From: Malurus cyaneus samueli
Lineage: Eukaryota > Chordata > Aves > Passeriformes > Maluridae
Assembly: GCA_009741485.1 (NCBI GenBank)
Contig: CM019214.1
Location: 53,966,550-54,030,549, forward strand
Length of the DNA stretch: 64,000 bases
Direction: 5' to 3'
Shown here: positions 12,243 through 25,800 of the stretch, in pieces
Layout of the letters: each line of letters begins with the position of its first letter
Numbering within the stretch: position 1 is the first letter of the stretch
Made by a program: the position numbers and the translations under genes
The notes under the pieces: model-generated
The model's input: only the letters and a program-made list of their open reading frames with translations
The model's database searches: none
Told to the model about the DNA's origin: nothing

Positions 12243-13720
12243 CCTTACTGAGCTAGGGAGAAGTTTAAATGTGTGGTTTAATGCAGCTGAGTAAATGTCT
12301 GACAAGACCAGCTTGAGCACCCATTGGCTCTTTCTCTCCTGATGCTCTGATCGGAATTAGCATATGTAAGATAAATTCAGCATCAGTCCGATACACCCTA
12401 CAATTCATTTGTCTCAGAACAGGGTTGAATGATTATCCTGGCTTTGAGGCAGGATGGGGGGAGGGGGTTGACAACCTGCGGTTATTTTTTTTTTTTATCT
12501 CATTTCTATTGCTTAATACAAGACCTGAAGCCCTTAGTTACAGAACAAAGTGTCTGAGCAGTAACCAAGCTTGTGCAAACCCAAGAGAAGAGTAATGACT
12601 GTTCCTCGCAAGCTTCCTGCCTCAGTGCAGGTGCAGGAATCAGGAGGGCCTGAATAATTCATAAGGTGCAAATTAGGCCCAGCTTGCTCCCACTGCTCAA
12701 ATTTTGCTTCTGCTTACCTACCTAGTTGCTAGAAAGAAAAGAATAAAGAATGCTTGGGAAACTAGGGAGAGAAAGGCAAAGAGTGTTACAGTTTAAAGGC
12801 CAGAGTCACAGAGGCTGCTGAATGCTGGGTGTGTTTGAAGGCTCTGTACTTGTTGAGAAATTGGACAGTACATTGATTATTCATGGAGTGTTTTCTCAGG
12901 AAGAAGGAAGCTCTGGGGACCCATTCCATTGCTCTTGGAGAGGAAAAAAGCTTCCTTTTAAGAATGAGGTTTTTCCTGCTTTTATTGTTACAGTTTCTAA
13001 AAATTATTGGGTAAAAATAAAGAAGTTCATTTAAAGCTTGTTAAGATATCAGAGAGAGTATATATTTATGGTGTCACTCAGTTCAAGGGTTCAGAGAAAT
13101 TGGATGAGAGATTTTGGATGCTAAGATGGTTATTGCTTTGAGTAAATGTGGATTCCAAGTTACATGCAGAAATGCAGTGTGCAATTAGCTTGTATTTTTG
13201 TCATTTAAAAGGCAGAATTCTTCTGATTTAAATACTTAGTGATGGTTACATTTCCTATTGGATTACTTACCTGCTTTTTCTGCCCTGAAGACCAAAATGA
13301 GAGGCGAGTGGTGTTTAATCTTTCTGCTGCACAACATTGCAACTCACCCAAACATCAAGTAAAATGTTTTGCTGAGCACTGTTGCAGAAGAAGGGAATTC
13401 CTGACACAGCTCTTGGAACAGCTTGAGTGTCATCGTGCAGCACAGAGAGGAGCTGGCCTGAAAAAGGCAGGTTGTTTCTGTTGTGTACTTGAATATCCAT
13501 TTGACATCTCTTGTGTGGGAGATGGAAACATCTGACATCTCCAGCAGGAGCAGCAGCAAGCTAGCTAGTTTTCCCTATTGGCAGGTGTTCAGATGGAGAA
13601 AAACTCTCGTAATGTTTTTGCTGCCCTGAGAATGAAAAGAGAACAACACCAGAAAAAAGGCTTGCTTTTAGTCGTTTTGGGGGTTTTATGGTTTTGCTTC
13701 TTTTTCATTTGTTTTGAGGG

Positions 13721-13774
13721 TTTTTCCCAACCTTCCCCCCTTTTTTCTCTATCCCCTCTACCCCACCCCCTCTT
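13721..13774. repeat. Polypyrimidine tract
   Basis: An almost pure T/C run (blocks of T5, C6, T6, then CCCC and CCACCCCC) on the + strand. It is not followed by a recognisable exon, so it is treated as low-complexity sequence and not as a splice acceptor. Confidence 0.7.
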
Positions 13775-15470
13775 GGGTCTCACGTGTGGCAGCTAGATCA
13801 CGTTGCCATCCATCATCTGTTTCTGTATTTCCCTCATTTGGGTTGCTGGAATAGGAGCTGGCTCTCATTTCTAGCTGATTCTGTCATTTCCGCCAGGCCC
13901 CGGCTTGGGTGAGTGCCAGGACCAACAGGTGATCCCTGTAGCTGCAGAGCAGCAGGAAGAAGGCTGTGCATGGAGGAGACAGTGCACCAGAGGGGCTGCT
14001 TGGCCCTGCTCCATCTTGCTGTATAATTAATGCCCCCCTCCCCAACCCCTCATACAGAGCAGAAAATCTGTGCAGAACAGCTTAGCTGTAGGGAAAATGG
14101 TAATAAAGAGTCCTGGAAGAATATAGGCTGTGTAAGTGCAGAGATGCACTCCCTCTTGGGGAGAAACTGTGGTTGGTCTTTGTAAGGAACAGAGGAACAG
14201 GGACAAAATTGTGTTAGCTGCTGTAAAGTAATATGCACTCCATCAACCATTGCAAGAAAGTAAGTATTTCAATAAATTTCGGTGTTACGCTCATGGGACT
14301 TCTTATTTGTATAGGAACTAGTTTGGAATGAGGTGATAATTTAGTTAAGCTTTTCTCTACAAGAAGTAGCTTGCAAAGTCACATGGAAATTATTTGGGTG
14401 GAGAGTTAACTCTGGTTGGAAAGGATCACCTCAAGCTGTAGGACTGGGGGCAGCTGGAGCAGGAGCTGTACAAGCTGTGCAATCTCTGGACATCTGATGG
14501 GGAGTCATGACTTCACAGAGATGATTTTTAGAACATATGAAAATATTCCAGGAATCCTCAGGATGGTCTCAAAGGCCTATTTTTTTTCAGAGGAAACTCC
14601 TAAAGGATTTTTTTTTTGTTTTTCTGTGAAAACAAAGTTATATTTAGTGGATGACAGTGGCTTAGCAAAACCAGTTTTAAAACATACCTCCAAGGCTTAG
14701 GTTAACCCCTGGGCATATACCATGATGTGAGAAAATGTGTCCCTGAAAGTTGTAACTGCATGTTTGTATTTGTGAGGCAGGCTGATGTTTTGAGATAGAT
14801 ACATGTTCACTTTAATCCTCTGGAAAATAGATAATATCTCAAATTGTTTCTGCTCAGAATATGTGTAAGCCAGATTGCTTCTTCCACCTGTGGACTGGTA
14901 GTAGTTTGAAAGCTGACGGTTTCATATAGACAAGATTTTCTGTGTGCACTTCCGTGGGGAGCTGGCCTTTCTCCATGCACCATAGCACATCCCCACCGCA
15001 TGGGGAGGCAGTGGGGAGCAGGGAACTGGGAAGGCTGGATCAGCTCTGCCAGTGAAACTAAAGTGCTGCAGCAGATCTGCACAGCAGAAGCATCACCTTC
15101 ACTGGCTGTTCTTGCTGTACACAAACCAGAAACACAAACAGCAGTCAGATCAAACTGTTATGAAACATCAACATATTTAGTAATGTTTCTAGCAGCTATC
15201 TGTCTGCAATCCTTTTGGCTAAGCCAGCAGTGTATTTTCCTTGTGTTGTTCTGCAGTTTGTCAGCCATCTGATGGGGAGGAAGCAGGGGGTACATGGCAT
15301 CCCGGGGATGTGTTGTGTGTGTGCAAACCTTAGGGTGGTGCAAGACGTGAACTGGCAGCAGATTGTTCATGAATACACACTTCCCTTGGACATGCCTCCC
15401 CATGCTAAATGGTACCACTGCAATGGACCCTGACATCTCAGTTTTTTCCCCCTTGTGTCCGTTCCTTTCT

Positions 15471-16360
15471 CTATGTTGGTTTACTGCTTTTGCTGCCTTC
15501 CGAAAGCTCTGGTATTGAGGCTATTAGCAGGGAGTGAGGTGTTTCTGTCCATAATCTGTGAATTTTTCTCTTTTCTCTCTGTGTTTTGGGAGACTGTTCT
15601 AATCCCTGCATTTGCAGTGGGTCCTGGGCAAACCTGAATAGTCCATCTGGCAGCCTCCATTGTTGCTCTTGCTTGCCCTCGGGTTGAGGGACTAGGAATG
15701 ATTTCTTTCTCGGATGCTTATCCATGACACTAGTGATTTCTAAAAAGCCCCGTGGTGCCCCATGACAGGATGTCATGGAACTGGCAGCTTTTATCCGTAG
15801 GGTGATGAGAGAAGCAGCAGTACTAGCTGGGGAAGCTGGAGAGGGAGCAGGGCTAATTCCCACCTGCATTTGGCTACAGGATGGCCTGCTCTGGACCAAA
15901 GCCATCCAAAGACTACTGCAGGCAGGAGAAAAGCATCCTTGAGTAGCCTCTGGAAAGTCGAGTTTTCCCGTGCCTTTGGCAGGCAGCCTGAAGTAGATCC
16001 ATTCCTTATGCCAGCCCTGTGGAGTGCTACCCCTTGCGGTTCTCCCTCCCCTGCAGCACATACCTTACTATTATTAATGTTCTGGAGGCACCCAGCAGCG
16101 TGCTTTGTTCTGGATGGAATGCGGTTGCCCAGAGTGCAGGGAACTGTGTGGCCATTGTTTTTGTTCTGGCAGATGGATTTGGTAACCAGCGCTGTAGTTT
16201 TTCCTGGCCATTTTTTTAAGTTCACCTTCCTCTATTCTGCCTCCTCCCTGGGCTGTCTCCAATGCCCTCAGCACATGAAGGATGCTGTAATTCCTCTGGC
16301 AGAAGAGAGGGAAGAGCTCTTGGGACACCAAGGTGCATGATAGGAGCAGGCTCACATGGC
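15471..16360. other. GC-richer intronic block with overlapping chance open frames
   Basis: Both strands have long open frames over the same DNA: 196 codons on the minus strand at 15471-16061, 144 codons minus at 15791-16225, and 156 codons plus at 15870-16340. This pattern reflects local stop-codon scarcity. The readings are rich in Trp, Ser, Pro and Cys without domain structure. I do not call a gene. A non-coding transcript or regulatory block cannot be excluded. Confidence 0.5.
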
Positions 16361-17689
16361 ATCATAGCACTTCAGTGGGAATAGATCAGCTGCACCAAGT
16401 AGTCTGCATAGTTCCCTGAACAGTGAGCCCTAGAAACCCAAGGGTGAAACAGGTCAGTAGCACTGTGTTCCCATGTGTACTGTGAGTATGCAGAGCCCCT
16501 CAGTGTGGGTTGTTGCTGCACTGGACAGTGTGTGGGGAAAAGAGCTGCTCCTGTGCATTTGGCCTGGTGCGTATTGGCCCAAAGTCATGGACTTTATTGT
16601 GCCATCACTGTGAAATCAGTGAAAGCTTCATAATCTGTGGCTGCTGCTGCTGAATCCTTAATAGGGTATTTACTTTGGAACTGACAAAACTTTTAAATAT
16701 ATCTGCTTTTTGCTTGTGACGCCTTCACACATAAAAAGATGCAGATCAGAATGCAGCAAACACCACTTTCGGACAAAAAAAACAGTGGGTTTGGAAAGCA
16801 TGCTAACAAAGCGTCCAGTCACAGGGATTCCTGTGAACTCAGTGTGGAATAGGAAGAGTCAGGGTGCACTGAACTTCATGTCCCAGATTAGTAACTATTT
16901 GTGTTATTCCTGTAACCTACATACTTCCTCCTGTTACACCACCTCCTCCTGTTTTTCCACCCTGTGTAATTCTACTATTTCACCAAGTATTAGCCCATTG
17001 TAGCACATAGTTTGTCTTTTTAACTACTTTGTGAAGTACCTAATGCTCTTTTGGGTGCCACAAAAGTGATAATAACAACAATAATAATAATAATAATTTT
17101 CCAGGTGTAGTATACCAAGTTGTGTTGTTTGTTGCACAGACACAAAGTAAGTGTGACTGCTGAATGCTGATAACTCAGCTGTAAGGTAAGCCTCTAACAC
17201 AGAAAGGGAAATGCTCTGGTTTATTTATGAGTACACTCAGAAGCAATGTCTGCCTTCCAGAATACCCATGCTTTTTAGTACAGCACATTTTACTTGGATG
17301 CAGTATTGCCAGAGGTCAATAATAATCAGGGCTAAATTGCTTACAACGCAAAGGTAATGAAACACTCTCATTACACACCAGCCCTCATTTTCATTGTTAA
17401 TTCAATGTTGTTCAACTTTTCACTGGTTTCTCCCTTACAAATGTGGCACTGAGACAGCCAGGCTGAGCCATCTGCTGCTGGTGCTTGAGAGGTGCAAAGA
17501 GACGCCACAAAGAAAATTGATTGACTGCAGTTGACCGTGTTAGGGAGAGACCTTATTTGAACCGGCAGTAACTGGAGGGAAGTGTGAACTGGCTTTAATT
17601 CTCGAGCAGACCTCTGAATATTAAGGATGTACACAGCAGTTGGGAGGATGCATTCAGAGTCCAGTCATGTTCAAGATCACATCCCCTTG
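16361..17689. other. Intronic sequence, nothing recognised apart from a microsatellite
   Basis: Ordinary intron. An imperfect ATA microsatellite is listed separately. No exon or transposon recognised. Confidence 0.55.
17069..17097. repeat. (ATA)n microsatellite
   Basis: An interrupted ATA/AAC start is followed by an uninterrupted ATA run of about six units. Confidence 0.85.
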
Positions 17690-18055
17690 GCTTTCTCATT
17701 GTCGCTCTGGTTGTTCACAGCTAAGGGGAATTCTCTAGTTTTTGGATTTAATGTTAGATATGTAATTGGGTGGAAAATTAATGTAAACTTAAAATAATTC
17801 AGTTTCACAGTCATTATACTCCTTAGTGTTAAATTATTAAGCTTTGTGTCACTGGCATCTCCCAAAAGCCCTGCCATTACCGATCGTCTGACTGGCTTTA
17901 TTAGCTTATATTTTTCCCTAAAAGCAAGGCTTCATGTACAGTGTAATTATCCAGCAGTGCTGATTAATGGCATAATTCCCTTTTTCTGTAAAACTGCTGT
18001 GTAAATTATTTTCATTTCATAAAAATTACTTGTCAGACAATTTTGTGGAGGGCTT
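17690..18055. other. Candidate conserved non-coding element
   Basis: AT-rich, non-repetitive block with several homeodomain-type cores (TAATTG, ATTAATGG, GTAATTAT, AAATTATT) and no open frame. Intronic enhancers of developmental transcription-factor genes often look like this. No alignment could be run, so this is only a suggestion from texture. Confidence 0.2.
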
Positions 18056-18056
18056 T

Positions 18057-18093
18057 TATATATATATATATTATATATATTTTTTTTTTTTTT
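18057..18093. repeat. (TA)n plus poly(T) low-complexity tract
   Basis: Alternating TA with one phase break, running into T13. It is a likely length-variable locus. Confidence 0.85.
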
Positions 18094-19248
18094 AGGTTTT
18101 TATCCACCCTCTCTATTACTGTGGCCTGGTAGTATCATTAAACACTGTTGTGTCTGAGCTTGGTACAAGCACTAAACCCTACAGTGATTTCAGTGGAGAA
18201 AATTAAAGTAGTTTCCGTGGTATTGTTACTTCTACCATCAGACCTGAGGAGCAGAAGTAGCTAAGATACCCTGTTCTGAGAACAGGAGTGGTTTTGGAGG
18301 TACCTGTCGTAAGAGCAGAGAGGCTTGATGTGTTGAGTCAGCAGTTGAAATCTCTGACACTTCTCACTCAAGCTTTCAGATTTCCTGTTGCCACTCACAG
18401 TATGGTTTCAGGAACCTCAGCAAGCCTACATGTCCTATTTTTTTTTTGCTGCTGTCCCTTCCCCATTTGCCTTGGTAATGGCTCCTTACCCTTCCTCCAG
18501 CCTCTCGCTCGAGACTGAGAAGCCCAGTCACCTCCTTCCCATGCCCTTAGATATTTCTTCACCCTCCCTGCACCTGTTTCTTGGGCTAGATGATACTGAG
18601 AAGATTCCTGGCATGTCCTTCTTGGACTTTGAAATGTGCTTGAAAAGGAAGTGGTACTATGCTCATCAGATTGTCATCTGGGTTTGACATGAATGAAACA
18701 ATGAACAGTGTACAGTGAGGAGCCCTGCCTTGCTGGACTGAAGGCCAGCCTGGATACTGCCTGTTGAACCTTCTCCTTTCTGATGAGCATGTTTCCTTTG
18801 GTCTGCTGTTTGAAAAGCTGTCATTTTAAAGCTCCCATGTGTTTGTAAGCATCCCAAGTTACGTGGAGTTTGGAGGTTATCCTAGTCATGTCGGCATAAG
18901 AACTAGCAAACCTTCTCTTGATAGGGGAGTCCTTCACTAAAGCTGGCATTCCAAAGCTACTTTCAGGAGGGCATGTTTCACTAGTCTATGTGTGGAAACA
19001 ACTGAGCAAAGTCTAAAATCCTTGGTCCTGAGGATTTTAGGTCCAAGCGAACCAGTAACCTGGCTACTGTTTACCAAAACAGCAGAGAAATAAGGCTGCA
19101 ATAGAGCAATTCTTCCTCTGGAATACATATGTCTCCCGCTATATCCACCTTTTTCTTTATGGTGTAAAAAACCCCCCAAAAAACAGTAGTTTCTGCCCCT
19201 CAGCCTCTGAGGCTGTTAATGAGAACCTTAATGTTTAATATCCATATA
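18094..19248. other. Intronic sequence, nothing recognised
   Basis: No exon, RNA gene or repeat recognised. Short open frames on both strands near 18290-18690 look like chance. Confidence 0.5.
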
Positions 19249-19490
19249 TGCTCCTGCCCTTGGTGAACTTGTCTAATCCTTGTTTGAGCTCATCTGTGTT
19301 CTTGGCCCCTGCAGTATGCCGTGGCAGTGCACTCTTAAGTGTGTGTTAAGTGAAAAAATGAAGAAATTCTTCCCTCTGATCAGTTTAAGTCCCCAGTTCT
19401 TAGAAAAAAATAGTGAATAATCACTTCCTATCATTACATTCTTGGCTGAGCAGAGCTCTATCTCCCCTCAGTTATCTCACAGATTTGGCA
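19249..19490 (+). repeat. Ancient CR1-type LINE 3' fragment
   Basis: The text follows the 3' region of old amniote CR1 elements block by block. It has a TCTAATCCTTGTTTGAGCTC segment, then TTGGCCCCTGCAGTATGCCG before GTGGCAGTGCACTC, then AAGAAATTCTTCC, a CCCCAGTTCTTAG segment, AATCACTTCC, and finally GAGCAGAGCTCTATCTCCCC. It is strongly diverged and carries no coding part. It lies in the same orientation as KLF12. The subfamily cannot be assigned by eye. Confidence 0.65.
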
Positions 19491-22400
19491 TTCACAGGGT
19501 AACATGGTTGTGGGCCAGCTGTCAAAGAGGTGACTGAAATAATTTTCACAGGAAGCCTTTTCCACTCTGCACTCTCTTCTTGGGACCAAATTAATCCTAG
19601 ATCTGCCATTGTTTGAATCTGTTACTAAGAATAGGATAAATTAAAGAAACATGCTTACCATGGACTGTTGTGTCACTCTGTATTCAGAACATGACTTCTG
19701 GCACAAGTAGTTACAAAGCATAAAACTGCTGAAATACTGATCATTTAGCTGCTCTCACCATTTACTTCTGAAGAGATGGTATTTTGTTCAGCTCTCATTT
19801 TTAGGTGTAACAAAATTATGCTTGTTACTTGTTCAGCTGCTTGACCTATTGGCAAATCCCTGTAGATCTCCTCATTTCTGCAGTTCCAGGAAGAGCTAGG
19901 ATAACTGTATCTTTGGTATAATTATTTCCAAATATCTGTTTGGCTTGTATTTCTGGAACTAATTTATTGGTTTTTTTACATGATTTTCTTTTTTTTATTG
20001 TTTAATCCCATGCACCTGTGCTTTTATACATCCTTTCGCTGATGCTGGTTGCTGCTGTGAGCTACAACAATGAGCAGATGGAGTCAGACAAATCTTTTAC
20101 AATTTAAAAAAAAAGTTTATTTAATGTGTTTAAAAACGAAAATGCGTATTTTGCATTACATATTTTCCTGAATTATAGACTTTCATTAGTTGTGTTAAAA
20201 ATGGTCCTGAAACATCTTTTTCCCTGGTGCTTCTAGTCTCTGTGACCTTAACAACCAGTATATTTGTTGACACATAGCTTGGCAAATAAAGGCTGAAATA
20301 GCAATTGGACTGTCCTCCCTGATGTGTTTCATAACTGTTTTCCATCAGGCATTTGCGATACTGATTTTAAATGTTTAATTATTCTCAAAGTCATTAGAAA
20401 TCTATTACACATGTCTGACTTGAAAGTGAGAGAAGTAACCCCTTCAGTTAACTTCTCCCCTTCCCCCAATTCCACTGTAACATTGTGACTGATAATATTT
20501 TCTCTTTATTAATTAGTTTTATAGAGATCATTGTCTTTAAATCTCTGTAGGCCTTCAGCTAAGGGTGGCTGTTGAGGACAGGTGTTTGCACGGTATTAGG
20601 GAACATTATTGTTCAGAGCAGGGTAAGCCCAGTATGTTTCAGTACAGCTCCATGCTTGCAAAACCGATTTGCATTAGGATGTGTACTAAAATGTAGCTCC
20701 ACTGCAGCAGTCCTTTGCTTATAATTGGGATTGAATAAAAAAGAAGGCAGAAATCTGTTGCTTTGCAGTAAGGAACTGCTTAATTGTAACAGAGGTAGGG
20801 CTGTAAACCATGCTAAGTCATAAAGGTCACAGCTTCTGTGAAAAGTTTCTCTATTAATAGTCTATAAGTATTTTGTTTCTGCCAAGCTAGTGCTTAGAAC
20901 CAAATTAGTCCCTCATTACAAGTCTGATACATTAAAGTCAAGGGTGTATCAGCATGCCCTGTGTTGCCTCCAGACACCTTCCACGGTGCCTCACTCAGAC
21001 TGCCTTTTCATAAATGCACACATGTGTAAATATAAGAAGGCAAATGACTTACCAATTTGTTGAGTAATCAAACAACTTCTAAACCAAATAAGTTTGGTGG
21101 TTTTTTTTCCATTCTGTTTTCTCTGTTCTTAACAATATTTTGCAAACCACCACATTTTTTTTTCTCAGCTGTGTGGAAATAGTTGCCATGATTTCCCAGT
21201 GTCACCTGTTGCCTTCAGTGTAGCAGTTAATGAGACTGCCATGGATAGATAAATAAATATTAGGCGCTTCTCTTGGTATGACTCCTTTCATCAGTGGAGT
21301 TCTTTCTGCATTTACTGGAGAGAGGTGGACTTCCCATTTGAAAACAGTTATATGAAAGATAAATTAAGTGAATAATCCCAAGAATTGCCTGTTTCTCCCT
21401 GGTTCTGTCTTTCCTTTAGCCAGCAAAATTTCCTAAGCAAATTAAGTTGGAACAGAAAAAAAGAATGAGAACATGACAAATGTAATGGAGATGTAAGGTA
21501 AAGATATCATCCTGGGGGAAAAAAAAATCCCTCTCTGAAAATGATTATGTGAGTTCTAATTCTAAATGGCAAAACTGAGCGCCCAGTGAAGGCCAGAAAA
21601 ACGGAGTTTGAAGGATGGGTTACCTTGAATCATCTACACCTTTGCATTCAATAGGTATATGGGACTGTGACTAAGGATTTCTTATCTGCCAAATGAAACC
21701 CTTGTTATCATAGATTTCTTAATGCTTACAGATTTTAAAGCCCAGATCACCCATATTTTTCATTCCATTCTATATTTCTATTCCATTCCTGTTACAACAA
21801 AGAAAAAAAGAAAAGAAAGAAAAATGGGCAGTTAATTACTCTGTGTCATTCGTCTCTATGAAAAATGGTAGTAACGTTGTCCATCAGCCTCACTTGGTAT
21901 TAAGAGAGAATAAATTCATAAATTTGAACTCTGTTTAGATTTTATGTTGATTATCATAGTAAAACCTATGAATTATAGATAAACCTGGTAATAATTGAGA
22001 ATAAAGGGAAGACGGAGGTTTACTGCTTTCTTTGCTCTTTTTGCTCTTTCTAGCACAGAAATGAATTATTACTGTAGTCCTAAGAGTGAGACCACTGGTG
22101 ATTTCTGCTGCTCTCATAAATTGTGTTGGGCCCTTGAGATGCAGTTTTTAAAGTGGCCATGGTTCACTTGCCATTTCAGAATTGTAATTGTGTTAGGCCC
22201 AAAAGCAAAGATTTTGATCCCAGCAGAGCAAGTACAGTACACTCATGCAAACAAGCCTTGCACCTGCAGATAATGTCTTTCATTTTGGTGGGGTCCCATA
22301 TTGAGATAAGTTTAACCATTTGGATCCAATTGCAGGATTTAACATTTAGATCCACCAGTTTCAGGGGTTTTTTTAATCCCCCCACACAACACAAAACTGT

Positions 22401-22800
22401 GTATGCCCGTATTGGGATAGTGTGAGCATGGTCTTCTAGAGGACACTTTATGTCTGGGATGTTTGAGTTGTGATGGCATAAAGAAGTCACGTTTCAGAAT
22501 ATATGTGAGTGGAAGTCTCCATTTGTTGATTGAACTTTGGATCCCTTTAGCAGTGACATAACTTGGTGATGTTAGTTAATTTTCCAGAAGTAGCAGGGAT
22601 AACTTGGTTGCACAGATGGACAGATCTAGCAGGCAGAGTCCAATCCCTGTCCTTAGTTGTTGCCGTTCACCACTCGTCGTGTGTGGGTGTCCAAGTTCAG
22701 CTGTGCTCTGGTGAATCATGCCAGGGACAGCACTGGCACATGTCAGCTGCCTAACCTGCTTCTCTGTCGGGTTAGAGGTGTCTGTGGCTTGGGATGGAGA
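19491..22800. other. Intronic sequence, nothing recognised
   Basis: AT-rich intron with poly(A)/poly(T) runs and an A/G tract near 21800-21825. No exon or transposon recognised. Confidence 0.55.
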
Positions 22801-22824
22801 GGGTTTAGGGTTAGAGTTAGGGTT
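22801..22824. repeat. Short telomere-like interstitial repeat
   Basis: About four imperfect TTAGGG units in tandem, including TTTAGGG, TTAGAG and TTAGGG. It is short enough to be chance or a very small interstitial telomeric insertion. Confidence 0.5.
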
Positions 22825-25800
22825 TTGAAAATAACCCAGACATAACGTGTTGATGCTCAAGAGCACCACATTAAGCGCCTTTCATCTGTAAGTATTCCAA
22901 AAGGCTGTTCTCTGAGTGCTCTCTGATGTCCTTGTGTGTCCCAACCATGACCACACATGTATGTGGGAATCCTCAAAATGCTGACAGTATTTGTGAACTC
23001 AAAGTCTGTTAGCTTGGGTTTTAAAACACACTTAATGGGAAACTGCACAGAGGGGACTGATCCAGCTGAATTGGGATTGTTTGCCCAAATAAAGTGTCTT
23101 GTGTGCTCAAGGGCTCACAGAATCACCTCTAATTGCAGCAGTTTACAGATGTTAAGGAATTATGCATGCATGGACCTCTAGAAATCTCTGTTGAAGATAT
23201 TTCTGTGTTTCAGTTCCATTCATGTGATGTTGGAGTTGTGATCTTGTCAAAGGGCATGTAAGAGATCCTAACGAGCTGGAGGAGGTATACAATCCAACCT
23301 AATACCCATTAGGGGGGAAGACACTAGCAACAGGATGGAGGAAGGACACTTGCCAAGACTGGTGGCTGAATGCCAAAGCTAAAGGTAAATATTAGCAGAA
23401 AAGGAGAGGCATTCAGACAAGGTGTTTTTCTTTGAGCAGTAGCTTGCTTTATGTGTTAGATTTTATGATACATAAAGAAACCTCAGCTCATCTATTAGAC
23501 TCCACCAGCCTAGTGTCAGTATACCATGTCCAAAGAGAGAGATTGGTAAAATTGTTCAGTGCTTTAAAGCCATATTATGTGGGTAGACTTTTCTCTCAAT
23601 TCAGATTCATTATGAAATGGTACCTTTTTGTTCCATTTCCTCCATGTCTCTCTTCTATTTTCTCTGTCCTTTGCCCCTTCCTTTCTGAGGGGCTGATGTT
23701 AGCTGTAAAAAAGCACTGTTTTCCAACATTTCTCCAGATGACTGATAGGGAAAGGGGGAGGGGGAAAAGCTCTCTTTTTTGCCTCTTCAGGCCTCAATTA
23801 TTCTGCATGCTTTGAAAAACCTTACAGCTTAACTGCAGGAATAGCCTAATTTCTTTTAGTGAAAATGCCTTCCAGTCAGCTTCCCGAAACTGTTCAGCTT
23901 AGAGCACTGAAGTCTTTATTTTGGGGGAAGAGAGGGAAGTATAGGATTGTTTAGAGGGTTAAGGAACAAAGACTAGGACACTAGGGAAGGAGAAAACCAA
24001 AATCTAAAGGAGGCTGCTGCCATCTAGAGTCCAGACCTAACACCATTTGCCTTTTCAGTAGTGGCATCCAAGTAAAGTATGTATGAAAACAATAGTAGAG
24101 GAAAACCCCTCAGCAATGGAACTGCTTTCTTTGCTTTTCATTTCAGCAGTAATAGTAGGAACTTCTAAAATTATTTTTTATTTTTAGTACTTTTTTGTTT
24201 ACATGCAATCTAAATATATTAATTTTGATTAAAGTTTTCTCATCACATGTGAAAATTAAGACTTAGCATAGTGATAAAAGAAGGACAATATTCCTACAAT
24301 ACAAATACAATTCATACTAAGTACAAGAATAGAGAAGTCATCAAAAAATTCAACTAAACTGGGTACAGATAACTGAGACTAACACTCCCTTCAGCGTAGT
24401 ATTCAATATGATGTAGTTTTCATTCATACATATGATATTGCCAGGGTATGCTCTAGTAGTAGCAGAAAACCTAAGTTTTACCTTTTTCATATTTTAAAAT
24501 TTCATATTTTATAATACCGTGTTGAATTCCAGACTTCACCTGTGTGTCGAGTGGAGTTGTAGAGGTGTTTTGAGTTTTCTTTAAATTTGGAGCACAGATA
24601 ATGTAACATGGCAATAGACCTGAAAGTATGTTAGAAGAGAAGCTTCTAAGGTGACGTGGCCTCTTTCTGGCCAGCTTAACATTTGACCTGAATTTTAAAC
24701 CTTTCTGTGGCTGTATTCCTGTAAGTAGTTGCAGTAAAACTAGATTTAGAAGAGTACACGTAAATATGCTGTCAGAATTGTGGTCTGTATTAGGACTTTT
24801 TAACCGACAAGCATCTTTTTGTTTGTTCTTATTTGATCTGAAAAGTCTGGTCAGTATTTTCCAAGCTGATGGCATTCTTTGCAAGGGCTTGCAGAGTATT
24901 CTGGAAGTATGGATGGAAGGTCACCCTGTGTGTAAAAGGGTGTATATAGAGGGGCTGCTCCCCTCTGAAGTGTTGCAAGGCTTTTCTCATCTCCCTTGTG
25001 CCCTTCATCTCAGGTTTTTCCCCAGCTCCAGTCTGTCAGTGCTTTGTGTAACACCATATTGGGAAGTTAGCATGCAGAACAGGAGCTTCTTGGGGAGGAC
25101 TGGCAGTAGTGCAGGTGCACAGAAAAGATCCAGTGTGAAGTTGATTGGATTAAGGCTTTGGCTTTTGACTTAAAAATCAAAAAGAACAACTGCTTGTTTA
25201 GCTGTCTTACACTTCTCCGCCTCATCACTGCAATTAAAAATCAGAATTAATGACCTTAGTCTGTATGACTTGAAGACTTGTAGCACCTTGAACAGGGACA
25301 ACAGCAAGCACATTTTGTACTGTGTCACATTCAGTAATGCCTTCACTTGTCTTTGTCTCCTTTGCTGCTTCCTTTGCTCCTCGTTGTCCAGTTTCACAGG
25401 CCCAAGGGAAGATCCAGTGATAGGTCCTTGTGGGGAGAGAACCCTCTTGCACAAGGCCAGTCTCTCCCATCAAGGCAGCATTCTACCAAAGCTTGCAGAA
25501 AGAAGTGAGCACTGCTGATGAGACCAGGTGCCTGTGCTCTCCTGCTGTGGGACAAGCAAATGCACAGGTTTTCGTGAGGAGTGGGAAGCAAGCGGCTTTA
25601 GCACAGCCATTGCATAAAGCAGCACATCCCATCCAGTTCCCGAAGTGATGGATCCCACTGCATGCTTGTAGAAGTTGGCATTTCAAGCAGACTGTTCTTC
25701 CTGACTTAGCTTTATGAGAATGTCCCACTCCTAATGTATGGCTTGCAGGGTGGTGGAACGGCCTCATTCTCCTTGGTGGGCTATGAATGGGGCCAGGGGA

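Larger units (their letters stand above)
8492..15470. other. Intronic sequence, low-complexity tracts only
   Basis: No exon or clear transposon seen. Local features are a trinucleotide-like GATGATGATAATAATAA patch near 8893-8911, T-rich runs near 9033-9070 and 10870-10890, a G-rich run near 12455-12467, and the tandem and pyrimidine tracts listed separately. Open frames here are short and lack coding character. Confidence 0.55.

Noticed and set aside
13315..13559. Overlapping short frames on both strands
   Set aside because: No domain, no conservation evidence, and mutually exclusive readings of the same DNA.
14380..14560. GGTTGGAAAGGATCACCTCAA resembling a CR1 tail motif, shown by its first bases GGTTGGAAAGG
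   Set aside because: Only about 20 bases agree and the flanks do not continue as CR1.
15471..16061. 196-codon minus-strand open frame, the longest in the window
   Set aside because: Other long frames overlap it on both strands in the same GC-rich block, and its composition shows no domain or coding bias. Most likely stop-codon scarcity.
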